NCBI RefSeq assembly: GCF_010470665.1
Contig: NZ_VOPZ01000007.1
Location: 45,105-109,104 of the forward strand
Source: Desulfovibrio sp. JC022
GTDB lineage: Bacteria; Desulfobacterota; Desulfovibrionia; Desulfovibrionales; Desulfovibrionaceae
Direction of reading: 5' to 3'
DNA: 64,000 bases
This document shows, one piece after another, positions 17,770 through 27,782 of the stretch. The first letter of the stretch is position 1. Each line of letters starts with the position of its first letter. Under the pieces are notes generated by a model, which searched no databases, was not told the DNA's origin, and saw only the letters and a program-made list of their open reading frames with translations. A program made the position numbers and the translations under genes.

Positions 17770-19836
17770 TTATTCGGAACTCTTTTTATCTTCAGAAGCT
17801 TTAACTTCTTCAGCTTTCTCTTCTTTTACTTCAGCCTCATCAGATTCATTAGATTCTTCTGAGAGTTTGAATTCATCATCCTTTTCTTCCGGCTGCTCTT
17901 CAAAGGAGAAATCTCCCTTGTCTGCTTCCTCTTCTTTTTCAGATTCAGAAACAGGTGTGTAACCGGACTTGGCAGTAGAACCGTAAGCCCTTGCAGCCGT
18001 AGCAGGCTTCACCTGGGTAACAGTCTCAACCGGAGCAAGCTCGCCGCCTTCCATGAGGGTATCTATATCGTCACCACTAATGGTTTCACGATCCAGAAGA
18101 GCATCGGAAAGCAGATGCAGGGTGTCCTCATTTTCGCTGAGCAGTTTGTTGGCTGTTTCATAAGCAGTGTCGATGATCCTTCTGACCTCAGAGTCAATAA
18201 GGCGGGAGGTATCTTCACTGAAATCCTTATGCTGAACAAGCTCTTTACCGAGGAAAACCTGATCCTGACTTTCACCGAAAGTCATGGGACCGAGTTTCTC
18301 ACTCATGCCCCACTGGCAGACCATGGAACGGGCCATTTTGGTAGCACGCTCAATATCGTTACTGGCCCCGGTGGTAACCTGATTAAGGATAATTTCTTCA
18401 GCCACACGTCCGCCGAGCAGCATAACAAGGGTATCTTCAAGATAACCTTTGTTATAGTTATGACGGTCATCCACGGGCAACTGCTGGGTTACACCCAAAG
18501 CGCGGCCACGAGGAATAATGGTAACTTTATGTACGGGGTCGCAATTCTCAAGCAGCTTGGCGATGAGAGCATGACCGGCCTCATGATAGGCTGTGGTCTT
18601 TTTCTCTTCATCAGTAAGAATCAGGCTGCGGCGTTCACGGCCCATGAGGACTTTGTCTTTGGCTTCTTCGAAATCAACCATCTTGACGTAGTCCTGATTA
18701 TTCTTTGCAGCGTACAGAGCAGCCTCGTTAACGAGGTTTTCAAGGTCCGCACCGGAAAAACCGGGAGTACCGCGAGCGATAACATCAAGGTCGATTTCAC
18801 CGGCAAGAGGTGTCTTGCGGGTATGAACCTTAAGGATATGCGCACGGCCCTGAACGTCAGGAGTAGGCACAACAACCTGTCTGTCGAAACGACCGGGACG
18901 CAGAAGCGCGGGGTCAAGGACATCAGGTCTATTGGTTGCGGCAATGAGGATAACACCTTCGTTGGACTCGAATCCGTCCATTTCAACCAGCAACTGGTTC
19001 AAGGTCTGTTCACGCTCATCATGCCCGCCGCCGAGGCCTGCGCCACGCTGACGGCCCACAGCATCAATTTCATCAATAAAAATCAGGCAGGGTGCGTTTT
19101 TCTTACCCTGTGCGAAAAGGTCACGCACACGGGAAGCACCGACACCGACAAACATTTCAACAAAGTCGGAACCGGAAATGGAAAAGAAAGGCACACCAGC
19201 TTCACCGGCTACAGCGCGGGCAAGCAGGGTTTTACCGGTACCGGGAGGGCCCACCAGCAGCACACCCTTGGGGATGCGTCCGCCGAGGCGGGTGAATTTT
19301 TTAGGCTCGCTGAGGAACTGCACAACCTCGGCAAGTTCATCTTTGGCTTCATCAACTCCGGCAACGTCCTCAAACGTTACGCGTGCGGTCTCTTCATTAA
19401 TCATTCGCGCTTTGGAACGACCGAAGGACATGGCACCGCCCTTTCCTCCACCGCCGCCTTGCATCTGGCGCATGAAAAAGATCCAGACACCGACCAGAAG
19501 CAACATGGGGAACCATGATATGAACAATGTCATATACCATGGGGCCTCTTCTTCCGGTTCAGCCACAACTTCAATTTTGTTTTTGATCAGATTCTGAACA
19601 AGGGCCGGATCTTCAGGGTTGTAAGTGACAAAACGCTTGTCACCGACCATTACCCCGCTGATTTTCTGCCCCTGAATCTTAACTTGAAGGACCTCTCCTT
19701 CATCGACCCTGCTTAAAAAGTCGGTGTAGGAAAGTTTGAGCTGGGAAGTCTGCGGCTGGTTAAACAGATTGAACAATACAATCATCACCAACATGATGGT
19801 TACCCAGACCAAGAGATTCTTGGCAAAACTATTCAA
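17770..19836 (-). CDS. ftsH: ATP-dependent zinc metalloprotease FtsH
   Basis: FtsH is a membrane-anchored AAA protease for quality control of membrane and regulatory proteins. Two membrane helices (about residues 8-22 and 105-125) flank the periplasmic part. AAA motifs follow: [19 protein letters not shown] near 198, [14 protein letters not shown], and the SRH region with [19 protein letters not shown]. The protease site is HEAGHA near residue 423. The last 80 residues are an acidic Glu/Lys/Ser-rich tail. At 688 residues it is somewhat long because of this tail. It heads the folP-cdaA-ybbR-glmM-galU-priA run. Confidence 0.97.
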   Translation of the reverse strand: MNSFAKNLLVWVTIMLVMIVLFNLFNQPQTSQLKLSYTDFLSRVDEGEVLQVKIQGQKISGVMVGDKRFVTYNPEDPALVQNLIKNKIEVVAEPEEEAPWYMTLFISWFPMLLLVGVWIFFMRQMQGGGGGKGGAMSFGRSKARMINEETARVTFEDVAGVDEAKDELAEVVQFLSEPKKFTRLGGRIPKGVLLVGPPGTGKTLLARAVAGEAGVPFFSISGSDFVEMFVGVGASRVRDLFAQGKKNAPCLIFIDEIDAVGRQRGAGLGGGHDEREQTLNQLLVEMDGFESNEGVILIAATNRPDVLDPALLRPGRFDRQVVVPTPDVQGRAHILKVHTRKTPLAGEIDLDVIARGTPGFSGADLENLVNEAALYAAKNNQDYVKMVDFEEAKDKVLMGRERRSLILTDEEKKTTAYHEAGHALIAKLLENCDPVHKVTIIPRGRALGVTQQLPVDDRHNYNKGYLEDTLVMLLGGRVAEEIILNQVTTGASNDIERATKMARSMVCQWGMSEKLGPMTFGESQDQVFLGKELVQHKDFSEDTSRLIDSEVRRIIDTAYETANKLLSENEDTLHLLSDALLDRETISGDDIDTLMEGGELAPVETVTQVKPATAARAYGSTAKSGYTPVSESEKEEEADKGDFSFEEQPEEKDDEFKLSEESNESDEAEVKEEKAEEVKASEDKKSSE

Positions 19837-20033
19837 AGTCTATCTCCTTGGATATGCGTCCGGACTGCCAAAGCCTGTCAATATGCGGCAAGCACCGGAC
19901 TGTATTTACATTTTTTCTTCAGTATCAATCAGCTATTAATAAGACTAATTCGGGAAAAGGCAAGGCATATTCAAAAATATTATTAATGCTTGCCCTTTGT
20001 CTGCAAAATTGTTAGCCCTTTTTTCTTCGAAGC

Positions 20034-20127
20034 GGAAGTGTATCGTAACCGGTGTTGCGCCTGGACTTCAAATCCAGTGGACGGGTTAACCCTCGTCGGT
20101 AGGTTCGACTCCTATACACTTCCGCCA
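20034..20127 (+). tRNA. selC: tRNA-Sec (anticodon TCA)
   Basis: This is a 94-nt tRNA with an encoded CCA end. The 8-bp acceptor stem (GGAAGTGT with ACACTTCC) and long variable arm are hallmarks of selenocysteine tRNA. The anticodon arm CTGGA/TCCAG encloses CTTCAAA with anticodon TCA at 20068-20070. TGA decoding as selenocysteine implies that selA, selB and selenoproteins lie elsewhere in the genome. TGA-stopped genes therefore need checking for recoding; no SECIS-like element was noticed in this window. Confidence 0.95.
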
Positions 20128-20199
20128 TTTCTTTTTTAAAATATATCCCTCTTTCCTCATATCTCAAATGATAATCGCTCAGACGGCTTCATGGCAATA

Positions 20200-20244
20200 A
20201 GATAAAGGCCGGAACCCGAATAGCTATGCCATAGGTCCCGGCCT
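20200..20244 (-). terminator. probable intrinsic terminator of argH
   Basis: A seven-bp GC stem, AGGCCGG (20206-20212) with CCGGCCT (20238-20244), is extended by partial pairing. A T-rich stretch follows on the minus strand, 29 bp after the argH stop. The T-tract is interrupted, so strength is uncertain. Confidence 0.55.
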
Positions 20245-20272
20245 GATATTTAAATCATGCTGTGGATGTCTT

Positions 20273-21655
20273 TTATTTATTCAGCCAAGCCTTAAGTTCA
20301 GCAATCTGAGCATCCACGGATTCAGGTCCGGTGCTGCCGGGGGAAACCCTGCGTCTTACCGCTGCTTCGTAAGAAAGGACCTCAAAAACATCTTCTTCAA
20401 TTTTATCTGAAAAAGTCTTGAGTTCTTCAAGAGTCATATCCTCAAGTCCCCTGCTCTCTGCTTCTGCCTTGGCAACAGCAGATCCGGTGATGTGGTGCGC
20501 TTCGCGGAAGGGAATGCCCTTGCCCACAAGATAATCTGCCAGCTCGGTGGCGTTGAGAAAGCCCTTCTTGAGAGCGGATTCCATATTTTCAGGATTGAAG
20601 CCCATGGCATCCATCATATCAGCCATGATAACCACTGAAGCATGCACAGTTTTGTCGCAATCAAAGAAAGGCTCTTTGTCTTCCTGCATGTCGCGGTTAT
20701 AAGCCAGCGGAAGTCCTTTGCAGGTGGTCATCAGTGAAAAAAGATCACCGTAGACACGTCCGGTCTTACCGCGCATGAGTTCGCAAACGTCCGGGTTTTT
20801 CTTTTGAGGCATGATGGATGATCCGGTGGAAAATTCATCAGGCAGCTTGATAAAGCCGAAGCAGGGGTTGGCCCAGATGATCAGTTCTTCACAGATACGG
20901 CTCAAATGGGTCATCACCAGACTTCCGGCGAACATGGCTTCCATAACGAAATCACGGTCGGAAACAGCATCAAGGCTGTTACGGAAAGTATCTTCCATGC
21001 CGAGGTGTTTTGCGGAAGTTGCGGGCTTAAGCGGATAGGTGGTTCCGGCCAGAGCAGCAGCACCCAGCGGGCAGACATTTGCTCTTTTGATGCAATCAAC
21101 TACCCTGCTGTGATCGCGTTTAAACATCCAAGCATAAGCCAGCATGTGATGGGCAAGACTGACAGGCTGCGCAGGCTGAAGATGGGTGTAACCGGGCAGC
21201 AGCACCTCCCTGTTCTCATCTGCTTTAGCTGTAAAAGATGCGATCAACTTTTCCAGCGCAGTCTTCCATGCTTCAAGGGAACGGAGTACGTGCAGACGAA
21301 AATCAGTTGCGACCTGATCGTTACGGCTGCGTCCGGTATGCAGTTTACCGCCCACAGCACCGACAATCTCGGTCAGCCTGCTTTCGATATTCATATGGAG
21401 ATCTTCCATCTCCTTTTTCCATTCAAATTTACCGGATTCGATTTCTTCCAGCACCTGATCAAGACCTTTGACCAGAATCTCGGCCTCTTCTACGGTAAGC
21501 ACGCCCTGCTCTGCCAGCATTTTGGCGTGAGCCTGAGAGCCGGAAATATCTTCGCGGTACAGGTTCTGGTCGTAGCTTACGGATTCAGTGTAATCTTCTA
21601 CGGACTGTGCGGTCTTGGCAGCAAATCTGCCGCCCCATAATTTATTATCTGCCAT
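20273..21655 (-). CDS. argH: argininosuccinate lyase
   Basis: ArgH splits argininosuccinate into arginine and fumarate, the last step of arginine synthesis. The fumarase-superfamily signature [12 protein letters not shown] lies near residue 280. [25 protein letters not shown] and the N-terminal NKLWGGRFA block are also present. The start is the ATG at 21655 (MADNKLWGG). A 36-codon in-frame extension upstream runs through the stem-loop repeat and is not expected to be translated. At 460 residues it is the normal length. It follows argG, separated by a dispersed repeat. Confidence 0.96.
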   Translation of the reverse strand: MADNKLWGGRFAAKTAQSVEDYTESVSYDQNLYREDISGSQAHAKMLAEQGVLTVEEAEILVKGLDQVLEEIESGKFEWKKEMEDLHMNIESRLTEIVGAVGGKLHTGRSRNDQVATDFRLHVLRSLEAWKTALEKLIASFTAKADENREVLLPGYTHLQPAQPVSLAHHMLAYAWMFKRDHSRVVDCIKRANVCPLGAAALAGTTYPLKPATSAKHLGMEDTFRNSLDAVSDRDFVMEAMFAGSLVMTHLSRICEELIIWANPCFGFIKLPDEFSTGSSIMPQKKNPDVCELMRGKTGRVYGDLFSLMTTCKGLPLAYNRDMQEDKEPFFDCDKTVHASVVIMADMMDAMGFNPENMESALKKGFLNATELADYLVGKGIPFREAHHITGSAVAKAEAESRGLEDMTLEELKTFSDKIEEDVFEVLSYEAAVRRRVSPGSTGPESVDAQIAELKAWLNK

Positions 21656-21672
21656 TTTTTTGATCCTTGAAT

Positions 21673-21787
21673 GCCTCCGGCGGCTGGGGAAGGGGAGAGA
21701 AAACTTTGCTAACGCCCAAAGATTTTCTCTCCCCTTCCCCAGACCCCATCCCCTCTCTTTCAAAGACGTTTTGATAGGGCTCCGCCG
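21673..21787. repeat. dispersed stem-loop repeat, copy B
   Basis: Same borders as copy A: GCCTCCGGCGGC at the left and GGCTCCGCCG at the right. Inside is a perfect 20-bp inverted repeat (21684-21703 with 21723-21742) with a 19-nt loop. It sits between argG and argH. Confidence 0.85.
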
Positions 21788-21915
21788 CTAGAGATATTTG
21801 TTGTTGCGAAATTTAATTTAACAAAGAAAAAGCCTGTCGTCAGCGATTGATCGAAACAGGCTAAAATATGAAATCCCGGACGAACTCTTGTCCGTCCGGG
21901 CAATTAAAGACATTG

Positions 21916-23151
21916 CTAATCTACGTCTTCGACGTCGCCTTCTTTGATCCATTCGGAGCCTGAAGAAGTCTTGCCTTTGAGACGCAGCCCCACCAGCTTG
22001 ATGAAACCTTCGGCATCTTTCTGGTCGTATACTTCGTCTTCTTCGAAAGTAGCGAGATCTTCGCGATACAGGGAGTAAGGAGACTTACGGCCTTCGGGAA
22101 TGACGTTACCCTTGTAGAGTTTCACACGAACAGTACCGGTGATGGTCTTCTGGGTTTCATCGATCATTGCCTGAAGAGCAACACGTTCGGGAGCATACCA
22201 GAATCCGTTGTAAAGCATTTCAGCGTACTTGGGAATCAGGCTGTCACGAAGGTGCATGACTTCACGGTCCATGCAAAGTCCTTCAAGGTCGCGATGAGCA
22301 ACGTGCATGATGGTTCCGCCGGGAGTTTCGTACACACCGCGGGACTTCATGCCCACAAAACGGTTCTCAACCATATCCACACGACCTACACCATGCTTGC
22401 CGCCAAGTTCATTGAGCTTTTCAATGAGGGCTGCCGGAGAATATTTGGTGCCGTTAATTGCGATAGGATCACCTTTTTCAAAATCAATAGTGATGATTTC
22501 AGGCTCATCCGGTGCTTCCTCAATGGGACGGCAGTAACGGTAAGATTCAGGAGAAGGAGCATTCCAGGGATCTTCAAGCTCTGCACCTTCAAAACTTACG
22601 TGCAGCAGGTTGGCATCCATAGACCACGGCTTCTTACGGGTGTTGGGAATCTCAATATCATTCTCTTCTGCAAATCTCATAAGATCGGTACGGGACTTTA
22701 GATCCCATTCACGCCAGGGAGCGATATTCTTGAGCTTGGGGTTCATGCCCATTGCGCCCAGTTCAAAGCGGACCTGATCGTTACCTTTACCGGTTGCGCC
22801 GTGGGCAACAGCCTGTGCGCCTTCCATTTCAGCAATCTCAACCATTCTTTTGGCGATGAGAGGACGAGCAATGGAAGTTCCAAGCAGGTAACGACCTTCG
22901 TAGATCACACCGGCACGAAAAGCGGGAAAAATAAAATCACGGGCGAACTCTTCACGCAGGTCTTCAACATACGCTTTGGTTGCGCCGGTCTTAAGGGCTT
23001 TTTCATCAATACCGTCAAGTTCTTCACCCTGTCCGAGGTCGGCAGTAAGGGTGATAACTTCGCAGTTGTATTCCTTCTTGATCCATTTAAGGATGATTGA
23101 GGTATCCAGACCACCGGAATATGCCAATACCACTTTTTCAATTTTACTCAT
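21916..23151 (-). CDS. argG: argininosuccinate synthase
   Basis: ArgG ligates citrulline and aspartate with ATP in the cytosol. The PP-loop [15 protein letters not shown] lies near residue 10. [13 protein letters not shown] near 115 and the citrulline/aspartate-binding [24 protein letters not shown] region are intact. The start is ATG 23151 ([14 protein letters not shown]). The upstream extension runs into the repeat between argF and argG. 411 residues. Two small inverted repeats lie in the 128 bp before repeat B (21830-21900), with no clear terminator tail, so argH may share the transcript. Confidence 0.96.
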   Translation of the reverse strand: MSKIEKVVLAYSGGLDTSIILKWIKKEYNCEVITLTADLGQGEELDGIDEKALKTGATKAYVEDLREEFARDFIFPAFRAGVIYEGRYLLGTSIARPLIAKRMVEIAEMEGAQAVAHGATGKGNDQVRFELGAMGMNPKLKNIAPWREWDLKSRTDLMRFAEENDIEIPNTRKKPWSMDANLLHVSFEGAELEDPWNAPSPESYRYCRPIEEAPDEPEIITIDFEKGDPIAINGTKYSPAALIEKLNELGGKHGVGRVDMVENRFVGMKSRGVYETPGGTIMHVAHRDLEGLCMDREVMHLRDSLIPKYAEMLYNGFWYAPERVALQAMIDETQKTITGTVRVKLYKGNVIPEGRKSPYSLYREDLATFEEDEVYDQKDAEGFIKLVGLRLKGKTSSGSEWIKEGDVEDVD

Positions 23152-23165
23152 CTTATAAATCCTTT

Positions 23166-23235
23166 GCCTCCGGCGGCTTAAACCCTTTTGCAAAAGGGTT
23201 TAAGAATCCCAAAACCTTTTATTAAGGCTTCGCCG
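23166..23235. repeat. dispersed stem-loop repeat, copy C
   Basis: This is a short copy. GCCTCCGGCGGC (23166-23177) is followed by a perfect 26-nt palindrome (13-bp arms 23178-23190 and 23191-23203) and the AAAACCTTTTATTAAGGC-type right end closing with GCTTCGCCG. It lies between argF and argG. Confidence 0.85.
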
Positions 23236-23270
23236 CTGTCAGCGCTAAATTGTCTTTTATTTAATAAATA

Positions 23271-24248
23271 TTATTCAATAGTATGCATGTGCGGAACTGC
23301 CTGTGCAGGTCCGAGCAGTTTTTCAACAGCATCAAAATCCACTTCGAAACCGTTTACAGACCATTCAAGGATGGCTTTCTGCATGTGCAGTCTGTTTTCA
23401 GCCTGATCAAAAATGATTGATCTGGGGCCGTCCAGAACTTCAGCAGTAACTTCTTCGCCACGGTGTGCGGGCAGGCAATGCATGACCTTGCAGTCAGGAT
23501 CAGCATTTTCAAGAAGCTTATCATTTACCTGATAGGCTGCAAAAGCCATTTCACGCTTCTTCTGCTCTTCTTCCTGTCCCATGGAAGCGAAAACGTCAGT
23601 GTTCACGTAATGAGCACCTTTAACTGCTTCGGCAGGATCGTAGCTGAGGTTGATCTTCGCACCCATGGCAAGTGCACGGGAAAGAATGTCATGATCCGGC
23701 TCATATCCTTTGGGGAAAGCCAGGGTCAGATAGAAGGGAAAATAAATAGCGGCATTGATCCATGAATGGGCCATGTTATTGCCGTCGCCGACCCATGCAA
23801 CGTGTACATTCGCAAGATCAGGAGTTCTTTCATAGATGGTCAGCATATCGCTTAAGACCTGACAGGGATGATACCTGTCTGTCAGGGCGTTAATGACCGG
23901 CACAGAACTGTTCTCAGCAAGGGTGCGAACCTTCTGCTGCCCGAACGTACGGACAACAATGGCATCTGCGTAGCGGGAAAGAACCTGTGCGGTATCTTCC
24001 AGCGGTTCACTTCTGCCGAGCTGCGATTCCGCCGGAGTCATGAAAATTGAATGACCGCCGAGCTGCTCAATGGCAACGTCAAAAGAAACCCGTGTACGGG
24101 TGGAAGCTTTTTCAAAAACCATAATAACGGTCTTCCCTTCAAGGGCGTTATTCCTGATTTTATTATCCTTAAGTTCTTTTGCGCGCAGCAGGAGCTGACC
24201 GAGTTCTGAACGGGGAACATCATTAATTTTAAGGAGATGTCTGATCAT
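23271..24248 (-). CDS. argF: ornithine carbamoyltransferase
   Basis: ArgF makes citrulline from ornithine and carbamoyl phosphate. The carbamoyl-phosphate loop EKASTRTRVSFD lies near residue 50. RYADAIVVRTFGQ, ALTDRYHPCQVLSD, VAWVGDGNNMAHSW and the ornithine loop HCLPAHRGEEVT follow in order. I chose ATG 24248 (MIRHLLKINDV), which has GGAG eight bases upstream, over an in-frame start 14 codons earlier. 325 residues. It is the first gene of argF-argG-argH. Confidence 0.96.
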   Translation of the reverse strand: MIRHLLKINDVPRSELGQLLLRAKELKDNKIRNNALEGKTVIMVFEKASTRTRVSFDVAIEQLGGHSIFMTPAESQLGRSEPLEDTAQVLSRYADAIVVRTFGQQKVRTLAENSSVPVINALTDRYHPCQVLSDMLTIYERTPDLANVHVAWVGDGNNMAHSWINAAIYFPFYLTLAFPKGYEPDHDILSRALAMGAKINLSYDPAEAVKGAHYVNTDVFASMGQEEEQKKREMAFAAYQVNDKLLENADPDCKVMHCLPAHRGEEVTAEVLDGPRSIIFDQAENRLHMQKAILEWSVNGFEVDFDAVEKLLGPAQAVPHMHTIE

Positions 24249-24454
24249 CGTAAAACTCCAGATATATTTGAGGTGAGCCTTAACTGACAATAAAAAATAG
24301 CAATCGGGAATTATTGCCTATAAGCCCCGCCATTGTAAACCATAAATACATGGTCTTTATTCAAAAAAAGGACAAAAAACGGGATTTTCTCTAGAACAGC
24401 ACATGGACAGCCCCGGACGGGACCGTGCTGCAAGGAACCGGGTTGGCTTTTTAA

Positions 24455-24910
24455 CTATTGCCAACCCAAAATTCGCTGTCGGAAAACAGGCGCAACAGAT
24501 TCAACAGCAGAGTCGGTAAGTGAATACATTTCAGGACCGTGATCATACCCGGCAAGGTGCAGCATTGCATGCGCAAGCAGTCTTACGGTATGCTCTTCCG
24601 GCTGCTGGCCGTAGAGTCGGGTTTCACGGACAAGGGTATCCACAGACAAAACTATCTCTCCTAAAAAGCTGTTCTCTTCCAGATCGGGAGTCTCAGAAAA
24701 AGGAAAGCTGAGCACATTAGTCGGGCCGACACAGCCCAGAAATTCTTCATTAACCTCAGCAATGGCGGCATCATTGACTATTTTGAGATCAAAGTCAAAG
24801 CCTGCCGCTCCCAGAACCTCAAGCAGCATGTCAGCCATGCAGAGCAACTCCCTCTTTGTCAGAGGAAAATTCGCATCAGGCGTACATTCTATGCTCAGGT
24901 TCACCCCCAC
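24455..24910 (-). CDS. ybeY: endoribonuclease YbeY
   Basis: YbeY is a zinc endoribonuclease for 16S rRNA 3' processing and ribosome quality control. The metal site H-x3-H-x5-H is intact in HAMLHLAGYDHG near residue 115. The preceding FLGEIVLSVDT and VNEEFLGCVGPTNVLSFPF blocks also match. At 151 residues it has the usual length. The GTG start overlaps the phoH stop codon by one base (TAGTG), so the pair is coupled, as is common for phoH-ybeY. Confidence 0.93.
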   Translation of the reverse strand: MGVNLSIECTPDANFPLTKRELLCMADMLLEVLGAAGFDFDLKIVNDAAIAEVNEEFLGCVGPTNVLSFPFSETPDLEENSFLGEIVLSVDTLVRETRLYGQQPEEHTVRLLAHAMLHLAGYDHGPEMYSLTDSAVESVAPVFRQRILGWQ

Positions 24911-25890
24911 TACTTACCGCCCCGGCACTCATAAGAATCGTAAGCCTTGACAATCCGGGCCACCAGCGGATGGCGGATAACATCGGAATCTTCAAATTTT
25001 ATAAAGCTTATACCCCGCACATCACGCAAAATATTAACGGCTTCCACCAGCCCGGAAGGATCACGGTTAGGCAGGTCAATCTGGGTGATATCCCCGGTAA
25101 CAACAGCTTTGGAGCCGAAACCGAGACGGGTGATGAACATCTTCATCTGCTCAGGCGTAGTGTTCTGCGCCTCATCGAGAATGACAAAGGCATTGGAAAG
25201 CGTCCGTCCGCGCATGAAGGCCAGCGGCGCAATCTCAATAATATTTTCCTCAATCATATCCTGCACCTTGCCCATATCAAGCATATCGTACAGGGCGTCG
25301 TAGAGAGGGCGCATATAAGGATTGACTTTATCCACCAGATCACCGGGCAGAAAACCGAGTTTTTCTCCGGCCTCAACAGCAGGACGGGTCAGGATAATCC
25401 TGTTAACTTCCTTACGCTGCAAGGCATAAACCGCCATGGCAACAGCAAGATAAGTCTTACCGGTTCCGGCAGGACCAACCGAGAAAACCATATCATTCTC
25501 GCGAATGGCGGAAAAATAAGCCCGCTGGGTCAAAGTACGTGGAGTAAGGGTTTTCTTGGGAGAAACAGCAAAAAGCTCATCCCGGAAAATTTTGATCAGG
25601 TCGGCCTGCGGATCACGGCAGAGAATGCGGTAAGCGGCCTCCACATCCTGCGGAAAAACCTCTTTACCGGACTTAAGCAGCTTATAGAGCTGAGTAAATG
25701 CTTTCGCCACCGGATCGATAAGCTCTTCATTCTCAGATATAAGTTGCAGGGAATTACCCCTGCTCTCTATCCTGACACCGGATTGGCGTGAAATAAGATC
25801 AAGATTTGCATTCTGGGCACCGAACAGTACGCTGGCCAGTCCCACATTATCAAACTCAAGCTTAACACGAAACTTTTCTTTATCTGCCAT
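24910..25890 (-). CDS. phoH: PhoH-family RNA helicase/ATPase
   Basis: PhoH-like ATPases, paired with YbeY, act in RNA processing. An N-terminal KH-like region (about residues 1-90) precedes the P-loop VGPAGTGKTYLAVAMAV near residue 130. RPAVEAGEKLGFLPGD, VILDEAQNTTPEQMK (Walker B) and TGDITQIDLP complete the PhoH signature. The length (326) is normal. It overlaps ybeY by one base, and the gap to the response regulator gene is 79 bp on the same strand. Confidence 0.94.
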   Translation of the reverse strand: MADKEKFRVKLEFDNVGLASVLFGAQNANLDLISRQSGVRIESRGNSLQLISENEELIDPVAKAFTQLYKLLKSGKEVFPQDVEAAYRILCRDPQADLIKIFRDELFAVSPKKTLTPRTLTQRAYFSAIRENDMVFSVGPAGTGKTYLAVAMAVYALQRKEVNRIILTRPAVEAGEKLGFLPGDLVDKVNPYMRPLYDALYDMLDMGKVQDMIEENIIEIAPLAFMRGRTLSNAFVILDEAQNTTPEQMKMFITRLGFGSKAVVTGDITQIDLPNRDPSGLVEAVNILRDVRGISFIKFEDSDVIRHPLVARIVKAYDSYECRGGK

Positions 25891-25969
25891 TAATTATTTC
25901 CCGTTCTTTTTTGGAAGATGGAATACGGCAGGATGAGCGAAGTTGCAACTAATTAAAACGAATTGAAAA

Positions 25970-26338
25970 TTATGATCCAAGAAGGTCATCCACAGCAGCA
26001 AGTATAGCCTTGGCATCAAAAGGTTTAGTAAAAGTGTATTTAACTCCGAACATTTTAATCCAATCAAGCGAATCATAGTTTGCAGAGGAACTGCCGCCGG
26101 ACACTGCGATAATTTTTACATCCGGGTTTTCTTTCATTAATTCCCTGACAGTCTGCACACCCTCTTTTTCCGGCATGAAAATATCTGTGATAACCAAATC
26201 GATCAGATTACGGTCGTACCCCTTTACAGCCTTAACTCCATCCTCGGCTTCCGTAACAAGGTGCCCTTCTTTCTCAAGCATTGCTTTAAGAACCTGACGT
26301 GAAATTGGATCATCATCTACGACGAGAATCCGGGGCAT
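25970..26338 (-). CDS. single-domain CheY-like response regulator
   Basis: The 122 residues are one receiver domain. The acidic pocket is DDD (8-10), the phosphoacceptor Asp52 is in VITDIFMP, a Ser sits in the AVSGG switch position, and the conserved Lys is in FTKPF. No output domain follows, so it would act by protein contact in a phosphorelay. No histidine kinase is adjacent; the nearest one, the PocR-type kinase at 37.1 kb, is not evidently linked. A typical AAGGAG site precedes ATG 26338. Confidence 0.92.
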   Translation of the reverse strand: MPRILVVDDDPISRQVLKAMLEKEGHLVTEAEDGVKAVKGYDRNLIDLVITDIFMPEKEGVQTVRELMKENPDVKIIAVSGGSSSANYDSLDWIKMFGVKYTFTKPFDAKAILAAVDDLLGS

Positions 26339-26470
26339 AAAAATCTCCTTAACTTCCCAAAATAATTACTCAGACAATGGACCGACAATTGGCATTATTC
26401 TCAATACGCAACTGTCACGCTAGGAATTAACTTCTAAAAAAAATATTTTCAAGCCTTTAAGGAAAAAAAC

Positions 26471-27637
26471 TTAATAACGCGATTTGCGGCTGCCCTTAAA
26501 AATCTCGTATTCCAACAACCTGCATTCAATTTTGGCATTATAAAAAATCAAACGCTTGGAAGCTTTAAGGCCTATAAATTTTGCCAATTCAAGATTTCCG
26601 GTAAAGACCAAACCCTTGTAGCCCTGACATTTATTTTTCAAAAAATCACCGATTGCAGAGTATATTTTTTCCAGCTTAGTCCGACTACCGAGACGCTCTC
26701 CGTATTCAGGGTTCATCATGACCACCCCGCTCCCGTCAGGAACTTGCGTATCCCGGAAATCACAAACATCAAATTCAATGTGATGCTCAACCCCGGCAGC
26801 ACGGGCGTTCTTTTTGGCAGCTTCAACAGCTTCCGGATCGAGATCTGTAGCTATGATCTTTCCTTCAAAAGAATCACGTTCCCTGTCCTCTGCATCAATA
26901 CAGAGATTATCCCAATATTCAGGATTGTATCCGGGAAGCTTCATAAAAGAATAATATTCACGCATAAGTCCCGGCGCACCATTAAGCGCAACCAATGCAG
27001 CTTCAATGGCAAGTGTACCGCTACCGCACATGGGGGAAACAAAATTACCACGCCCGTACCACTGCGCAGCTCTGATCAACGTTGCTGCCAGAGTTTCCTG
27101 CAAAGGAGCCTTATGCGGGAATTTACGATAACCGCGACGAGAAAGAGGCACGCCGGAAGTATCGAGGTAAACTGTACATTCATCATCTTTCCAATGTAGA
27201 AACACGACAATGCCGGACATCTCAGGACCGGAAGAAGGACGACGTCCGCACTTTTCACGGATACGGTCAACAATGGCATCCTTAACCTTCACATTGGCAA
27301 AACGGGAATCATTAACTGTCTCGGTACGAACAGATGAAGTCACGGTCAAATAGTCATCCGGTCCAAGAATATTTTCCCAGACCATATCCTTAACCTGATT
27401 ATACATCTCGTCCGGGGTGTCGGCTTTGAATTTTTTCAGCTGATACATTACCCGGTGCCCGCAGCGGACCCAAAGATTGAGGCGCATGCAATCGTTAAGG
27501 GATGCTTTGGTTTCCACTCCGGCATATAGCTCAGCCCGGATTTTGAATCCCAGCCGCCCCATCTCTTCAGCAAGATATGGGCTGAAGCCCTTGGGACAAG
27601 TAACCAGCACAACACTTTTACGTTCGAAATCCATCAT
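26471..27637 (-). CDS. THUMP/UPF0020-type rRNA methyltransferase (RlmL-like)
   Basis: This SAM-dependent RNA methyltransferase has an N-terminal ferredoxin-like and THUMP part (about residues 1-155). A Rossmann methyltransferase domain follows with SPMCGSGTLAIEAALVALN near 200 and IIATDLDPEAVEAA near 275. The catalytic motif IV reads MMNPEYGERLGS, where the family norm is NPPYGER; the Pro-to-Glu change in the catalytic loop is notable. By the family's usual substrate it would make m2G in 23S rRNA. The start is ATG 27637 (MMDFERKSVV) with GGTGAGG five bases upstream, six codons inside the longest frame. Confidence 0.85.
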   Translation of the reverse strand: MMDFERKSVVLVTCPKGFSPYLAEEMGRLGFKIRAELYAGVETKASLNDCMRLNLWVRCGHRVMYQLKKFKADTPDEMYNQVKDMVWENILGPDDYLTVTSSVRTETVNDSRFANVKVKDAIVDRIREKCGRRPSSGPEMSGIVVFLHWKDDECTVYLDTSGVPLSRRGYRKFPHKAPLQETLAATLIRAAQWYGRGNFVSPMCGSGTLAIEAALVALNGAPGLMREYYSFMKLPGYNPEYWDNLCIDAEDRERDSFEGKIIATDLDPEAVEAAKKNARAAGVEHHIEFDVCDFRDTQVPDGSGVVMMNPEYGERLGSRTKLEKIYSAIGDFLKNKCQGYKGLVFTGNLELAKFIGLKASKRLIFYNAKIECRLLEYEIFKGSRKSRY

Positions 27638-27720
27638 ATCAACCTCACCGGGCAATCGACTGCCCCGAAATATATTTTATGCAGACAAGTAGAATTCAGC
27701 CTACACTCTTTGATTCAATA

Positions 27721-27754
27721 AAAAAAGGCCCTGCCATAGAGCGGGCAGAGCCTT
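27721..27754 (-). terminator. intrinsic terminator of putP
   Basis: An 11-position stem with one mismatch (27725-27735 with 27744-27754) is followed on the minus strand by six T, 29 bp after the putP stop. It separates putP from the methyltransferase gene. Confidence 0.8.
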
Positions 27755-27782
27755 ATATACATATAATTTATAAACAACAACC

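Noticed and set aside
18115..19518. 467-codon plus-strand frame opposite ftsH
   Set aside because: It is the antisense shadow of the conserved ftsH motifs; no ribosome site and no recognised protein features.
21656..21763. 36-codon N-terminal extension of argH
   Set aside because: It reads through repeat B; the family start [13 protein letters not shown] at 21655 is correct.
24330..24360. Imperfect inverted repeat (ACCAT...ATGGT) upstream of argF as an ArgR box
   Set aside because: Too short and unlike the known 18-bp ARG box; left as unassigned sequence.
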